DNA from: Oegoconia quadripuncta | Taxonomy: Eukaryota; Arthropoda; Insecta; Lepidoptera; Autostichidae | Reading direction: 5' to 3' | DNA: 64,000 nucleotides | NCBI GenBank assembly: GCA_949316235.1 | Contig: OX438755.1 | Span: 20,173,151 to 20,237,150 of the forward strand | Shown: positions 1-10,000 of the stretch, one piece after another | Position numbering within the stretch: the first letter of the stretch is position 1 | Layout of the letters: every line of letters begins with the position of its first letter | Position numbers and translations under genes: made by a program | Notes under the pieces: generated by a model | The model's input: the letters and a program-made list of their open reading frames with translations, nothing else | Told to the model about the DNA's origin: nothing | Databases searched by the model: none

Positions 1-475
1 TAACATTTATGATTGACTACCAATTTTTCACCGAGAGATCCACAGATGACAACCGCTGTCAACATACGAAAACCTTGCGAACTAGCTAGGATTAAAATCA
101 GGGATTTTACAATTTCAACACGGCCCCTTAAGCCTGGCTTGTTGCATCACAATCTTAACAAAATGTTAATGCTTAGGTCTAGCTAAAGGCTTCGTCCTGA
201 TTACCTGAGCTCCACCATCTTACTTTCTACGATGTCACTCGTCTATGGTACGTTGGGTTCGTCGCCATCCTAGCTGCTGATGTCAGTGTTCATGACAACA
301 ATGTCGCTACATCCCGCAGCTCAGTCAACAACGCACGGCGGTACACTGCCTCTACTAGCCTCACTCAAGGCAATATACTAACTTTTATGATTGACATAAA
401 ATTTTTCACCCAGTGAGAGAGACATGACAACCGCTATCAACACACAAAAAAACCTTGTGAACTAGCCAGGATTTA
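1..475. repeat. Direct repeat, about 378 bp period, second unit cut short
   Basis: Bases 1-95 recur in diverged form at 379-475 (shared words include TTTTATGATTGAC, TTTTTCACC, GACAACCGCT and the AACTAGC(T/C)AGGAT end). The segment therefore looks like a tandem pair with a period near 378 bp. The second unit stops where the LINE tail starts at about 481. No coding capacity is visible. The family is not recognised; an LTR or satellite-like origin is possible. Confidence 0.5.
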
Positions 476-480
476 AGGTT

Positions 481-1007
481 GGTCAAATCAAATCAAATCA
501 TGCTTTATTTTGTAGGTACACAGGGTACACTTAAAATAGTCAGATTTTACATTTTTTAAGCTACTGCTTGTTCAAAAGCCTATTTTTCCCCTGATAAGAA
601 CAAGCAAGAAACTCGAGAAGTTGCTCTTTTTTTTTAAAAAAAAAAGGTTTTTATGTTACAAAATTATTAATTATTATTTTATATTATAATATTTCATTAT
701 TAAGTGTGAAATAGCCTGGTTACGCGAACGAGCTGTTCATGTCCATGAATGTTTATCATCTAAATAATCTGATATTTTATAATATGCTTTCTTAATAAGT
801 TTCTGTTTTATAGTATCTTTAAATTTATTGAAAGGAAGATTTTATATATCAACAGGAACCTTATTAAAAAAGCGTATACGTTAACCCCTTGAATGAATTA
901 CTGACTTTGCGGAGGCGACTTATGTGACCTGCAAGTTTATCTTTATTTCCTGTATTGACATCATGTTTATCACTATTTTTCCTAAATGATGCTATATTTT
1001 TTTGACA
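481..1007 (-). mobile_element. LINE family A, 3' end (5'-truncated, minus strand)
   Basis: Read on the minus strand this is the last part of a non-LTR reverse-transcriptase ORF, ending in the motif [15 protein letters not shown] (about 745-830), followed by a 3' UTR. It ends in a short pentamer tail (CAAAT repeats on the plus strand at 484-500). Related copies lie at about 15.9, 36.3 and 43.5 kb. Jockey/CR1-type affiliation is inferred. The mariner at 1008 interrupts or abuts it. Confidence 0.65.
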
Positions 1008-2392
1008 TACTACTCTGTGTAAAAAGTATCGGGAATATGTCAATAAAAAGACCCGCGTAAAAGAGGTCGTTCTAATTTTTTACTGCATGTTGGTAGCACT
1101 GTACTGATTTAGCGCGCAAAATTTGAGCGGGATCTGTCATTTAATTTGTTCACTGCACTATCGCATTAGGGTAAACCTAACACCCCGTAATCTGTCGGTG
1201 TGTGTCGAACCGTATACACTACACTTTTTGTTGGTCATAGTTTTGAGTCCTCGGCGATTTTTACAATGGAAAATATTGTTGAACAAAGAGTGTGCCTTAA
1301 ATTTTGTGTTTCAAATGATATTTCATGTGGTGAATCACTAAAAATGTTGCGAAATACCTACGGCGAATCGTGTATATCGAAAACAAGGGCTTATGAATGG
1401 TATAAGGCTTTTAAAGAAGACCGAGAAGTAGTAGTAGACTTGCCTCGTTCTGGTAGACCTTCAACCGCTACGACCAAAGAAAACATCGACAGAATCAAGA
1501 AGCTAGTGCTCGAAAATCGACGTATGAGTCTGAGAGAGTTGGCTAGTGAGGTGAACATATCTTTTAAGTCCGTCCACAACATTCTCATTGACATTTTAGG
1601 CATGAAACGCGTCGCCGCTCGACTAGTTCCAAAAGAGCTCAATTTTGTTCAAAAAGCGCAGCGAAAGCATGTCGCTGAAGATATGGTTTCCCGAGCTTTT
1701 ACGGATCCGACCTTTATGAAACGTATAATAACTGGCGACGAGACATGGGTTTATGAGTACGACATGTAAACAAGCCAACAGTCTTCAGAATGGCGTCTCG
1801 AAAACGAGCCGAAACCCAAAAAACCGCGGCAAAGTCGCTCCAAAATCAAGGTGATGCTGACAGTTTTTTTTGACTACCGTGGTGTGGTTCACTCCGAATT
1901 CCTTCCAGAGGGAGAAACAGTGAATAAAGAATATTATTTCGGCGTCATGAAGCGTTTGCGTGAGAGTATCCGCCGAAAACGTCCAGATTTGTGGCAACAC
2001 AACTCATGGATGCTGCACCATGATAATGCACCATCACACACAGCCATTATAGTGAAAGAGTTTTTAGCGAAAAATTCAACAAAAGTTCTCGACCAAGCAC
2101 CGTATTCACCTGATATGGCTCCGTCTGACTTTTTTTTATTTCCCAAGTTAAAATTACCACTTCGAGGAAAACGTTTTGAGTCGATAGAAGCCATAAAAGA
2201 AAATTCGCTGAATGAGCTAAAGGCCATACCGCAAATAGCCTATGAAAAATGTATGGAAGACTGGGTGAAGCGGTGGAGATGTTGTATTGCAAGCGATGGG
2301 GCCTACTTTGAAGGCGATAAAATAAATTTAGATGAATAATTTGTATTTTTTGTTTTATTGACAAATTCCCGATACTTAGTACACTGAATGTA
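1008..2392 (+). mobile_element. mariner transposon, copy 1, with TA duplications
   Basis: The element spans 1010-2390 and is flanked by TA at 1008-1009 and 2391-2392. Its imperfect terminal inverted repeats share AAGTATCGGGAAT and TGTCAATAAA. The same ends occur on copy 2 at 39538-40813. It contains one mariner transposase reading frame broken by a single stop codon. The 5' leader (1021-1265) is about 75 bp longer than in copy 2. Confidence 0.92.
1266..2339 (+). pseudogene. mariner transposase with one in-frame stop
   Basis: The frame from ATG 1266 to TAA 2337-2339 would encode a 357-residue transposase, the normal length for mariner. The N-terminal half is a helix-turn-helix DNA-binding region. 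The catalytic part shows GDETWVYEYD, HHDNAPSH and PYSPDMAPSD, and the second and third aspartates are separated by 34 residues (DD34D), diagnostic of mariner. The frame is broken once by TAA at 1767-1769; copy 2 has a glutamine codon (CAA) there, so one C-to-T change explains it. Downstream of the stop the same frame is open to the end. The protein would bind the terminal repeats and move the element between TA sites. This copy should give only an N-terminal fragment without the last two catalytic aspartates. Confidence 0.92.
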
Positions 2393-2410
2393 TGTTAGAA
2401 CTCAACAGGG

Positions 2411-2416
2411 GTCTTA
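2411..2416. repeat. 6 bp target-site duplication, left (GTCTTA)
   Basis: GTCTTA lies immediately left of the first base of the large inverted repeat and recurs at 13046-13051 immediately right of its last base. A 6 bp duplication is the hallmark of Maverick/Polinton integration by a retroviral-type integrase. Confidence 0.93.
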
Positions 2417-3153
2417 AGTAGTACGTATTCGAGAGTTCTGGACCAGCCCCGGGCCCTCCCCCTAAAAAAAGGTCACCACGGTGTGTTCCCCCTTTCACGG
2501 TCTCATTGGCGGCTTTAATTGGGTCGTTATTGACGGATTTGCCAGTTAACTTTGTTTGCTAATTATAATGGCTAGTAAAAAATTGTCCTTATCTAACCTA
2601 ATAATAGGTTCACACATAAATCAAGTGGACGATAACTCCTCGGCTTTTGGCGCTTTTGTGTACCTACAACTGATACAAGTCTGAACTTGTTCATGGTAAG
2701 CATAGCGATTACAGCAGGTGTATGTTTTTAATATGGAAAAAAATTAAATTTATTGTCAGCAATGAAACTGCCTTTCCATTATTCTTTTATTTAGTTTTCT
2801 AATTTATGATCAATTTATATTTATGGCAGTAGTCGACAAAAAACATGCACCTTTTACGGTGAATAGAAACTTCGTAATTTAAGTTATTTCATTATAGTAT
2901 ACCATTTTTTCCTAGTAAGATTTGGAAACAGGTGAGACTTTTTTGCTCGTCACGTTGGAATGTGTACGCCTTTAGATGAAATGATAACGATCACCCACTG
3001 TCAAATTTATTTATGTTAGTTATTCTTTAGATCGCCATCTGCGGCATACGCAGTATTTTTTCTTAATTTTTTAATTCGATTCAATAATAAATATGTAGGG
3101 TTAATTCTTAATAGCTACTACGTATGTGGTATCACCACTCTACCTGGATAGGG

Positions 3154-3161
3154 TATTTAAA
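3154..3161 (+). promoter_or_regulatory. TATA box of the small arm gene, left copy
   Basis: TATTTAAA lies about 30 bp upstream of an initiator-like ACAGT at 3184-3188 and about 110 bp before ATG 3267. The mirror copy is at 12301-12308 on the minus strand. Confidence 0.5.
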
Positions 3162-3266
3162 GCGAGACGGCTTGTACAGCACCACAGTCCAAATTCGATC
3201 GCCCGCCTCGCCTCGAGACACAGTCGTACATTTCATAGTGAAAAGTGTTAAACTACGCTTTCTGTC

Positions 3267-3843
3267 ATGTCGGTAAGTTTTTGTCTGTAACTACATTGTT
3301 TATGTGTTGTCTACTTTACCTGGACGATCTGTTTCGATGCAATTGCTTGACCTAACCTTCGTTTTCTGCTCGTTTCAGACGTCGATTCCTGACAGTGATT
3401 ACACCTTTAAGAACTATTACTTTCCTACTGCCGATCTAAGCGACGATGATGAAACTCAAGATCCTCCTGCCTTGAAGGTCAAGCAAAACATTGCTAAGAG
3501 AAACATTGATTGTTTCTTTGAGAAGCCCAAGAAAAAGAGGGTCCGACTACAGTCTTCCAATATTGCCCAAGCTAACGGAGAAGGAACTTCATACATTTCA
3601 TCGAATAATGATGACGGATCCTCAGCGAGTCATCTCATTAAAATAGAAGTGTATGAGATGAAAAAGTTGAAAGATGTTCAACCAATTGATTACTGGAAAT
3701 ATGCAGATGTTCGTGTTAAATATTACGCCTCAGAAGACGACAAGCATTACCGAAATGTAAGAGATTTAATTTACAATATAACAAAACAGGTGGCAACGAA
3801 GACCGACTGCACAAAGTACTACATAACAGCGGATAAGAAATAA
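3267..3843 (+). CDS. Arm-encoded small nuclear-type protein, left copy (two exons)
   Basis: Exon 1 is ATG TCG at 3267-3272. It is followed by a consensus GTAAGT donor, a 106 bp intron (3273-3378) ending CGTTTCAG, and exon 2 at 3379-3843; the frame is kept, giving about 156 residues. The unspliced frame also has an ATG-like upstream start at 3304, but the splice is better supported by the promoter position. The protein has an acidic N-terminal part (DLSDDDE), a basic cluster KPKKKRVR near residue 60 that resembles a nuclear localisation signal, and a Tyr/Lys-rich C-terminal half. No family is recognised. Because it lies in the repeat, each element carries two copies. A role in binding the ends, priming replication or regulation is conceivable but unproven. 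AATAAA follows at 3952. Confidence 0.7.
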
Positions 3844-3951
3844 TTCCTGGAATAGCCCGTTTCTTGCGACTCCCAATAGAGCAACGTTATAATTTATGGG
3901 TTTCTTCTTAGCACATTAACTGTCGCGACGCAGACTCTACTGAAAAACAGC

Positions 3952-3957
3952 AATAAA
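3952..3957 (+). terminator. Polyadenylation signal for the small arm gene, left copy
   Basis: AATAAA 109 bp after the stop at 3843, just before the next promoter region. Mirror copy at 11505-11510 (minus strand). Confidence 0.5.
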
Positions 3958-3985
3958 TTTTTCGTTCCCCACCGTTTTATACCTG

Positions 3986-4008
3986 TCTATAAGATACACC
4001 TCATATAA
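3986..4008 (+). promoter_or_regulatory. TATA-like motifs before polymerase exon 1, left copy
   Basis: TCTATAAG (3986-3993) and CATATAAG (4003-4010 region) precede ATG 4054 by 45-65 bp. Either could be the TATA box for the polymerase transcript. Mirror copy at 11454-11476. Confidence 0.4.
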
Positions 4009-4286
4009 GCCACATGCCACCGAGAGATACATTTGTCTAACGCAGGCAGAAGGATGGCACACTTCGAAACTCAATACGATGACCAACTGGTACGACTGTG
4101 TCTCGAAGCCGAACAAGACGAAATCGACCGACAACTCTATGAACTCTACGATGATGTCGCAAACCAAGGACCAACAAAATCGTAAGTTTTTTTTTCCCTT
4201 GTTTTTATTGTTATGATTCTATACCCGAACGAGTAACTTGTATGAACATGTACCAAACTAATGTAGAGGGGGCGAGTATGGGTCGG

Positions 4287-4294
4287 TATATAAA
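4287..4294 (+). promoter_or_regulatory. TATA box inside the polymerase intron, left copy
   Basis: TATATAAA, with an initiator-like TCACT about 31 bp downstream (4318-4322) and ATG 4355 after it. This suggests an alternative transcript starting inside the first intron. Mirror copy at 11168-11175 (minus strand). Confidence 0.55.
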
Positions 4295-4350
4295 CGAGTT
4301 GTTCTGTGGTATTGGTATCACTAACAATTAATTCGTAGTTTTGAATTTAG

Positions 4351-4600
4351 AACAATGTTGTCTTTGTCGACTGATGAAATACTATCATTAAATAAATTAC
4401 TTATAATAAGTAAATTTCATCGTTGTATTAGAATGTGGTATATTAGTCACAAACTGCCTAATGCCATGTTGGAGGACTTAGAGATTATGCCCTATTATAC
4501 ACCTTGTCGTGGTCATTCAAAAAAAAATTATGTGACTACTGGAGAGACCGATGAAATTGATGGTGTTATGCTAATGCAAGCATATTGCAAGCTGTGCAAT
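4351..4600 (+). other. Putative cassette or alternative first exon, left copy
   Basis: The segment is bounded by AG at 4349-4350 and a consensus GTGAGT donor at 4601 and holds an open frame from ATG 4355 (82 codons). Joining exon 1 (ending 4181) to 4351 keeps this frame. Joining 4600 to the acceptor at 4689 shifts frame and reaches a stop after 14 codons. Skipping the segment (4181 to 4690) restores the polymerase frame. Inclusion and skipping would thus give a short protein or the polymerase. Mirror copy at 10862-11111. Splicing is predicted from sequence only. Confidence 0.45.
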
Positions 4601-5584
4601 GTGAGTATTATAATCGAGTTCTCGATTGTAATATTAATTTTGAATGTTTACTTTAACCTATACTTATTAACCTATGCACCTCTTTACAGATCGAGTTCTC
4701 AAGTTGGCGGGAAAAGAAAATCGGAATCATGTGAAGGAACTGCTTCGAAGACTCGTCGAACACTAGAATGTCAAGATTATCAAGAACCATCAACATCAAG
4801 AATAGTGCCCCCAACTGTGAGTTACTTAGATAAACTAATAGTAGAATGTACCATATGTAAAGTGTCAGTCAGCAAGCGATATTTTTCTAGCCATTTAAAG
4901 AGTAATTTACATAAAAATAATTTAATTACTGTTCACGATAACTTAGCAAATGTTCAGGTTATTGAGAGTGCATTTGGACAAAGGGTAAAAACTTACCGAA
5001 TAACTTCAGACTCCAATATATTACATTTAGAAGTCGAAACGCCTGAATCATTTCTATTAGGAATAAAATCCACTTTATTACAACTGATGAGCAAATGCAT
5101 TAGTGATTTAACCCTCATCAAGGTAAATTTTATTTTACATGCCGATTTTGTGCAACAAACAAAAGATTTACACAATTCTTTTGACTTTCAAACTTTTAAT
5201 TATAGCTATTGCGTGGGGGATGATCCTGATAGCATAATTTCATTAATTTTTAAAGAAATTTCTGAAAAAGTTAGTAATTTTGAAAAGAAAGACAGCGGTT
5301 GGAGTTTGGAGAAAATCATATATCTTGATATGAATGTTAATAAATTTAACCCTTTACGCGGTTCCTCCTATATAGACTTGCCTCTTGATATAAAACACAA
5401 AAAAGCCATCGTAAATGTTAAAAATAATGACCAACAATGTTTTCAATGGGCTGTACTTTCCGCACTATATCCAGCTGCTCAACATTCTGACAGAGTAACG
5501 TCATATTTAAGTCATAAAAACAAATTAAATTTCACAAACATTCCTTTCCCGATGAAACTTAAAGATATTCATAAATTTGAACAG

Positions 5585-5668
5585 CTAAATAATAAGAGCT
5601 TTGCGATATTTAGGTGTTAGTACTTGTAAAACTAACTCTCGATCTCGTGTCACTGCTTCTTCAGACAT
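5585..5668 (-). pseudogene. 5' stub of a gene cut by the arm junction
   Basis: An ATG (5668-5666) overlaps the ATPase stop codon as TAATG. It opens a frame of 25 codons that ends exactly at the inner edge of the left inverted repeat (5594). Two repeat-derived codons and TAG follow. A TAATG overlap is typical of tightly packed viral genes, so this is probably the start of the gene that once followed the ATPase, removed when the left arm was replaced. The product is not identified; in Polintons the ATPase lies near capsid and protease genes. Confidence 0.55.
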
Positions 5669-6330
5669 TATCTACTGTTAACTGTAATTTTATCACGATA
5701 CGTATTATATTTATAACCCTTTTTCGATACATAAACTACACAATTGCTATTGAGGGGAAATATCTTAGTCTTAAAACGACACATATCGTCTGTATTTTGC
5801 TTTAAATCAATCATTAGATAGCCATGTGCTTCTGACGTAGCATCTTTATAAGCTTCTTCTACGAACTTAGAGTTATCTGGGAACACTTGGCGCGCTAAAT
5901 GGCGTATTTGTGTTCTATCCCGGGGATTTTTAAAATATACTATGTAACTTGAATTTAAAGAAATGTCACGTTGTCCTCTGCCTTGATGAAATAAATTTTG
6001 TGTTATATAAAACACGCTAAGGTTTCTATGATGACTACCTTTAGTAAAAATGTCCACTATACGACCATCGGATTCTCTCATAAGATCATCTATTATAAGT
6101 AATTGTGGTTGCTTCCCATCAAACATGTTTAAATCCGGTATACCTTGACTGTAGTCGACGTTGTTCAAATTATATAAAGGTTGCATTTCATCGTAACACC
6201 ATACTACTCGTGAAAAATTAGTGTTACATATTTCTTTCATAAATTTAAGAAAATTAGTGACAAAGTTTGATTTACCACACCCACTAGGACCTGCTACTAT
6301 AGCTGTGAAGGGGTGTATGAAATGAATCAT
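5668..6330 (-). CDS. Packaging-type ATPase (A32/FtsK-HerA family) of the Polinton
   Basis: The gene encodes 220 residues. Walker A is GPSGCGKS at residues 14-21. Walker B is LLIIDDLM with the acidic pair at 81-82, and a TQN motif follows at 110-112. Length and N-terminal wording (HPFTAIVAGPSGCGKS) match the genome-packaging ATPases of Polintons and adintoviruses, which drive viral DNA into capsids. The frame is intact. The start is the first ATG just before the conserved HPF segment. It lies in the unique centre on the same strand as the polymerase, 721 bp beyond the polymerase stop. Its presence without any visible capsid gene suggests the element descends from a virus-like Polinton and cannot package itself alone. 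Confidence 0.9.
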   Translation of the reverse strand: MIHFIHPFTAIVAGPSGCGKSNFVTNFLKFMKEICNTNFSRVVWCYDEMQPLYNLNNVDYSQGIPDLNMFDGKQPQLLIIDDLMRESDGRIVDIFTKGSHHRNLSVFYITQNLFHQGRGQRDISLNSSYIVYFKNPRDRTQIRHLARQVFPDNSKFVEEAYKDATSEAHGYLMIDLKQNTDDMCRFKTKIFPLNSNCVVYVSKKGYKYNTYRDKITVNSR

Positions 6331-7051
6331 TTTTCATTATTGAGCGTGTTACTTGCAGGCTGTAGAATGGGGGAATGGAATAAAAACAATAAAACACTTA
6401 TTATAAACTTTAAATTTTTTACTATATCGCTTCAAAAAGGTGTTATGGCTATGGAGAAGAAGCGACCTAAGAAACTCCACAACAACACATCTTTTAAAAT
6501 TAGTCATCATACAGTATTATTATTATATGAGTGTCGATAAATATATTCATATACTTCCCACATATACACAGAAATTTCATTTAATTTTTACTTTGATTTT
6601 ATCAGCATATATTATTATTATAAGCTCCCAATGTCCCACTGCTGGACAAAGGCCTCCTCTCCCTCATATATCAGCATATTATCAAAGTAAAAAAAAAAAA
6701 AACAATAAAATCAATTTAACATCTCAATTAGTATTATCTTTCATTTTAAAATTACAAAAATAATAATTAACTATGTTTAATTTACTTATACATTTTTAGA
6801 TTTTCTATACACATTAGTTGCTCAACAACCTGAGTTCTAGGACCCCCACAAAATACTATATACGTTATACTACGACTACAAAACTATTTTCATACAATGA
6901 AGCGAAACAAATTGCAAAAATAGTGCTACACGCTACATACGCATGTAATAAAAATTTGACACAATAGGTTAATTAATTATATAAGGCTACGACGTGTGAA
7001 TAATAACTTTTTTATATAAAACTAAAAAATGTTCCTGACGTAAAAAATAAC
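6331..7051. other. AT-rich spacer between ATPase and polymerase genes
   Basis: No supported gene was found; the open frames here are short and low-complexity. The spacer contains a 13 bp inverted repeat, TTTTTACTTTGAT at 6585-6597 and its complement at 6681-6693. Between these arms is a short segment with CCACTGCTGGACAAAGGCC, a phrase that recurs inverted near 23970 in a LINE tail. Confidence 0.5.
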
Positions 7052-10000
7052 TTAAAAGTGTTCACTTTTTCTTAATTTATAGTGTCCCCAAGCTAGAGTA
7101 TCAGTACAATTTTCCAGTAAATGCCTTTTGGTGTCATTATGCGATAAAGAAATCTTATTAATTTTTTGGGTATAAATTACATGTTTAATAGATTTGAATC
7201 GCAACATCTCAGAAATGTGAATCTTTTTTTGGAATAAGCAACTTTTATATTGCTCCATATTAAAATTCTTTGTCACATTTTTATTGACACCTTTTGCTTT
7301 TGCTGTAAATTTGTGGTCTACATCAATCGCATACATTTTTGATCTCAATCCAACAAACTCTCTAAATATTTTTCCATTATTTTCATCTTTAAAGAGACCT
7401 AGTTTCTTCCTATTAACTAGCGGTAACCCATACTTATTATCCATGGGATAATCAGATGTATCAAAGTAAGTCAATAAATCGGGCTTTATGTCATAATATA
7501 TATTTTTACTATATATCTGATAGATAAGACTATCGGTATCAGTATAAAGTAGTTTTAAATTCTTTTGAAATTTAATTTTCATATAGTCATAGTGAAAGTC
7601 ATACATTAATGTTTTCGAAATATCTAATATGCAAAAACCTAAATATATAGGCTTGTTATACAGCAATTTAGTTTTTCTTAATTGTATAGCTACCAACGAT
7701 TCTGAGAAAATTGAAAGACTGTGAAATTCAGGCCTCGATATTAATGATTGAGCACCTTCAACTTTACCTCGATTCTCCCAATGTGTGAGTAGTTTTACAT
7801 TAACCCGTTTTTCGATATTTTCCATAGTTTTTCCAAAGACAGAGTTATTCATTAGTTTATAAAAATCCTTTTCAAAGTCTGAGACCGCTAAAGTACGCAT
7901 ATTTGTGTTTAAATCGATGTATTTTTTCAGCCATATACTTTGTTTAAATTTAAGTACTCGGTGTACTTTCGTTAATTGTAAACCATATTTTAAACATTGT
8001 TTTAGATTCCTATAATGGATGATGTATTTAGTTTTATTGTTTAAATTTAGTATTAATTTTTTTTCTTTGCTATTTTCAGAGCATAAATTATCCGGACAGA
8101 AAGGTAGATCGGAATGAGAATCGTGTAAATTATCAGGATATTGTAAATCAACTTCTAACACGAATCCATATTCTGAATCATCTGAAACGTTGAAATTAGT
8201 ATTTACATCAACCCATTCAAACTCACCGATGGGGAGATATTGTGACATAGCCCAACCGTACAGGTTATTTGCATCTAGGTAGATCAAATAGGATGAAGGT
8301 AATTCATTATTGTAGTCTTCCATGAACATATTATTAGCTTTCGCGTGTCTATTGCTACATTGAGAAATACCGCCTCTAATACCTTTTTTTATGAACGCAA
8401 TTTTGGCAAAATCGGTCAGAAGTTCTAGGTTTACTTTTGTATACTTCAACATGGCATCCCAACTCAGACCGGGCGCAGTAAAATAATGAGCAGGGTCTAA
8501 ATCATAAGTAGATAAACAGAAACTTCTGAAATTCTCAAATATGTCAGTTAGTAATAAGACGTCGGTTTTTAAATATAAATCTGAGTAATCAGACATATTT
8601 TTACAATTAAAATGATTCCATACGTCTTCTGCGTGTTTATAACTTTCCAGTGAAACATGCTCATTTACCAGCGAGTTATAAAATTTATCTTGGGCTGGAA
8701 GATAATCTTGTTTTAATATATTAAATGAAGTCATATATTCATAAGGGAAAATGCCTTTCCTAGTCAAACGCTTAAAATCTTCTTGATCCGGAAAATTTTT
8801 ATGGAGTTCATGAAATTTGTCGGTTTTAAGATTTTGTGCTAACTTTTCCAAACTACACGACATGAATTTAAAAGAATCTAAAAATCTCAAGGTCATAGTA
8901 TTATTTAAAACATTAATTTTTTTTGAAAATGATATATACTTTTCCTTGTTTTGGGGAATTATTTCAATATCTCCCTCATCAAAATTCAGCGCGTGAACAA
9001 TGAAATGTGCATCATAATTATTTAAGTTGTGCAAAAAGACAGGAACAAACCGGGGAGCTCTATAATTAGAAGCACACATCGAGTGAGCAACTCCTTTGTA
9101 CAAGCCAGTATACCAATCACAATATACCGTGGAATCATTTTTCAATTCACTTTCACAAATAAAACATACCCTACTTTGTAACACATCCCGATTATTTTCG
9201 GTGGTCAATGGCACTGGACATATCTGAAAGGAGTTTTTTCGACAGATGTTAATTAAATCATTTTTAAGAAATTTCATAAAAACCTGGGCACAATCTTCAC
9301 CCGTATACTTTCTATAAACAGAAAGTTGATCATTGTATGAACATTTAATATAATAGCCGAAACTATACACTTCGTGTTTTTGTATATTGGCTGTGAAGGA
9401 TTTAGATGGGTCGTTTTTACATGTTTGTATGGGCTTTAAAAATGATTCGAAATCTGCGTACACTACAAACGGAATTTTTAATTTTTTCTCATAATTGTTG
9501 AAGGCTAATCTGTTATTAGGTAGCGGTTCTCCACACCATATGGTTTTCCTCGGCTTGTCATTTGGTAAATCAGTTTTTATATGATTACAATCGAACTGAT
9601 AGTGATTGTTTAACTGTTCCTGTGTTGGAAAATACAGCAAACAGCCGTCACAGATATAAACAGCGCCGTGTCTCGCAGTGATTTGATTACTAACTAATCT
9701 AGATAAATTCTTTATGTAGCAGTAATGGCCACAGTTACTAGCACCATTTTTCAAATATAATAAATTAATGTGAGTTTCTTTTCGATGTTTCGTGAAGTAT
9801 AAAGGCCCAATGATTTGGTTTTTTTTCTCTTTAGCAACATATTCTAAACCGAAAACGTTTAAGCTGATATTATTTAGCTGTTCAAATTTATGAATATCTT
9901 TAAGTTTCATCGGGAAAGGAATGTTTGTGAAATTTAATTTGTTTTTATGACTTAAATATGACGTTACTCTGTCAGAATGTTGAGCAGCTGGATATAGTGC

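Larger units (their letters stand above)
2417..5594 (+). repeat. Terminal inverted repeat, left arm (3,178 bp)
   Basis: Inverted copy of 9868-13045. The outer edge is set by the GTCTTA duplication, the inner edge where the arms diverge after CAGCTAAATAATA. The arm holds about 740 bp without ORFs (2417-3153), a spliced small gene, and the promoter and 5' part of the polymerase gene. Polinton repeats are usually some hundreds of bases to just over 1 kb, so this is unusually long. Confidence 0.95.
4054..5620 (+). pseudogene. Truncated duplicate of the family B polymerase gene, left arm
   Basis: This is the left-arm copy of the polymerase 5' region: exon 1 4054-4181, intron 4182-4689, exon 2 from 4690. 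It follows the intact gene until the repeat ends at 5594. It then runs into unrelated sequence, adds eight residues and stops at 5618-5620, giving about 352 residues. It keeps the zinc-finger-like segment and the N-terminal domain but lacks every exonuclease and polymerase motif. If translated it would be a domain fragment that might compete with the full protein; more simply it is a by-product of arm duplication. A longer unspliced frame from 4355 also covers it. Confidence 0.85.

Noticed and set aside
3937..4167. 76-codon frame opposite polymerase exon 1
   Set aside because: Antisense shadow of exon 1 and its leader, duplicated only because the arm is duplicated.
6313..6763. Additional Polinton genes on the plus strand of the spacer
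   Set aside because: The frames are low-complexity, Lys/Asn/Ile-rich and have no recognisable domain.
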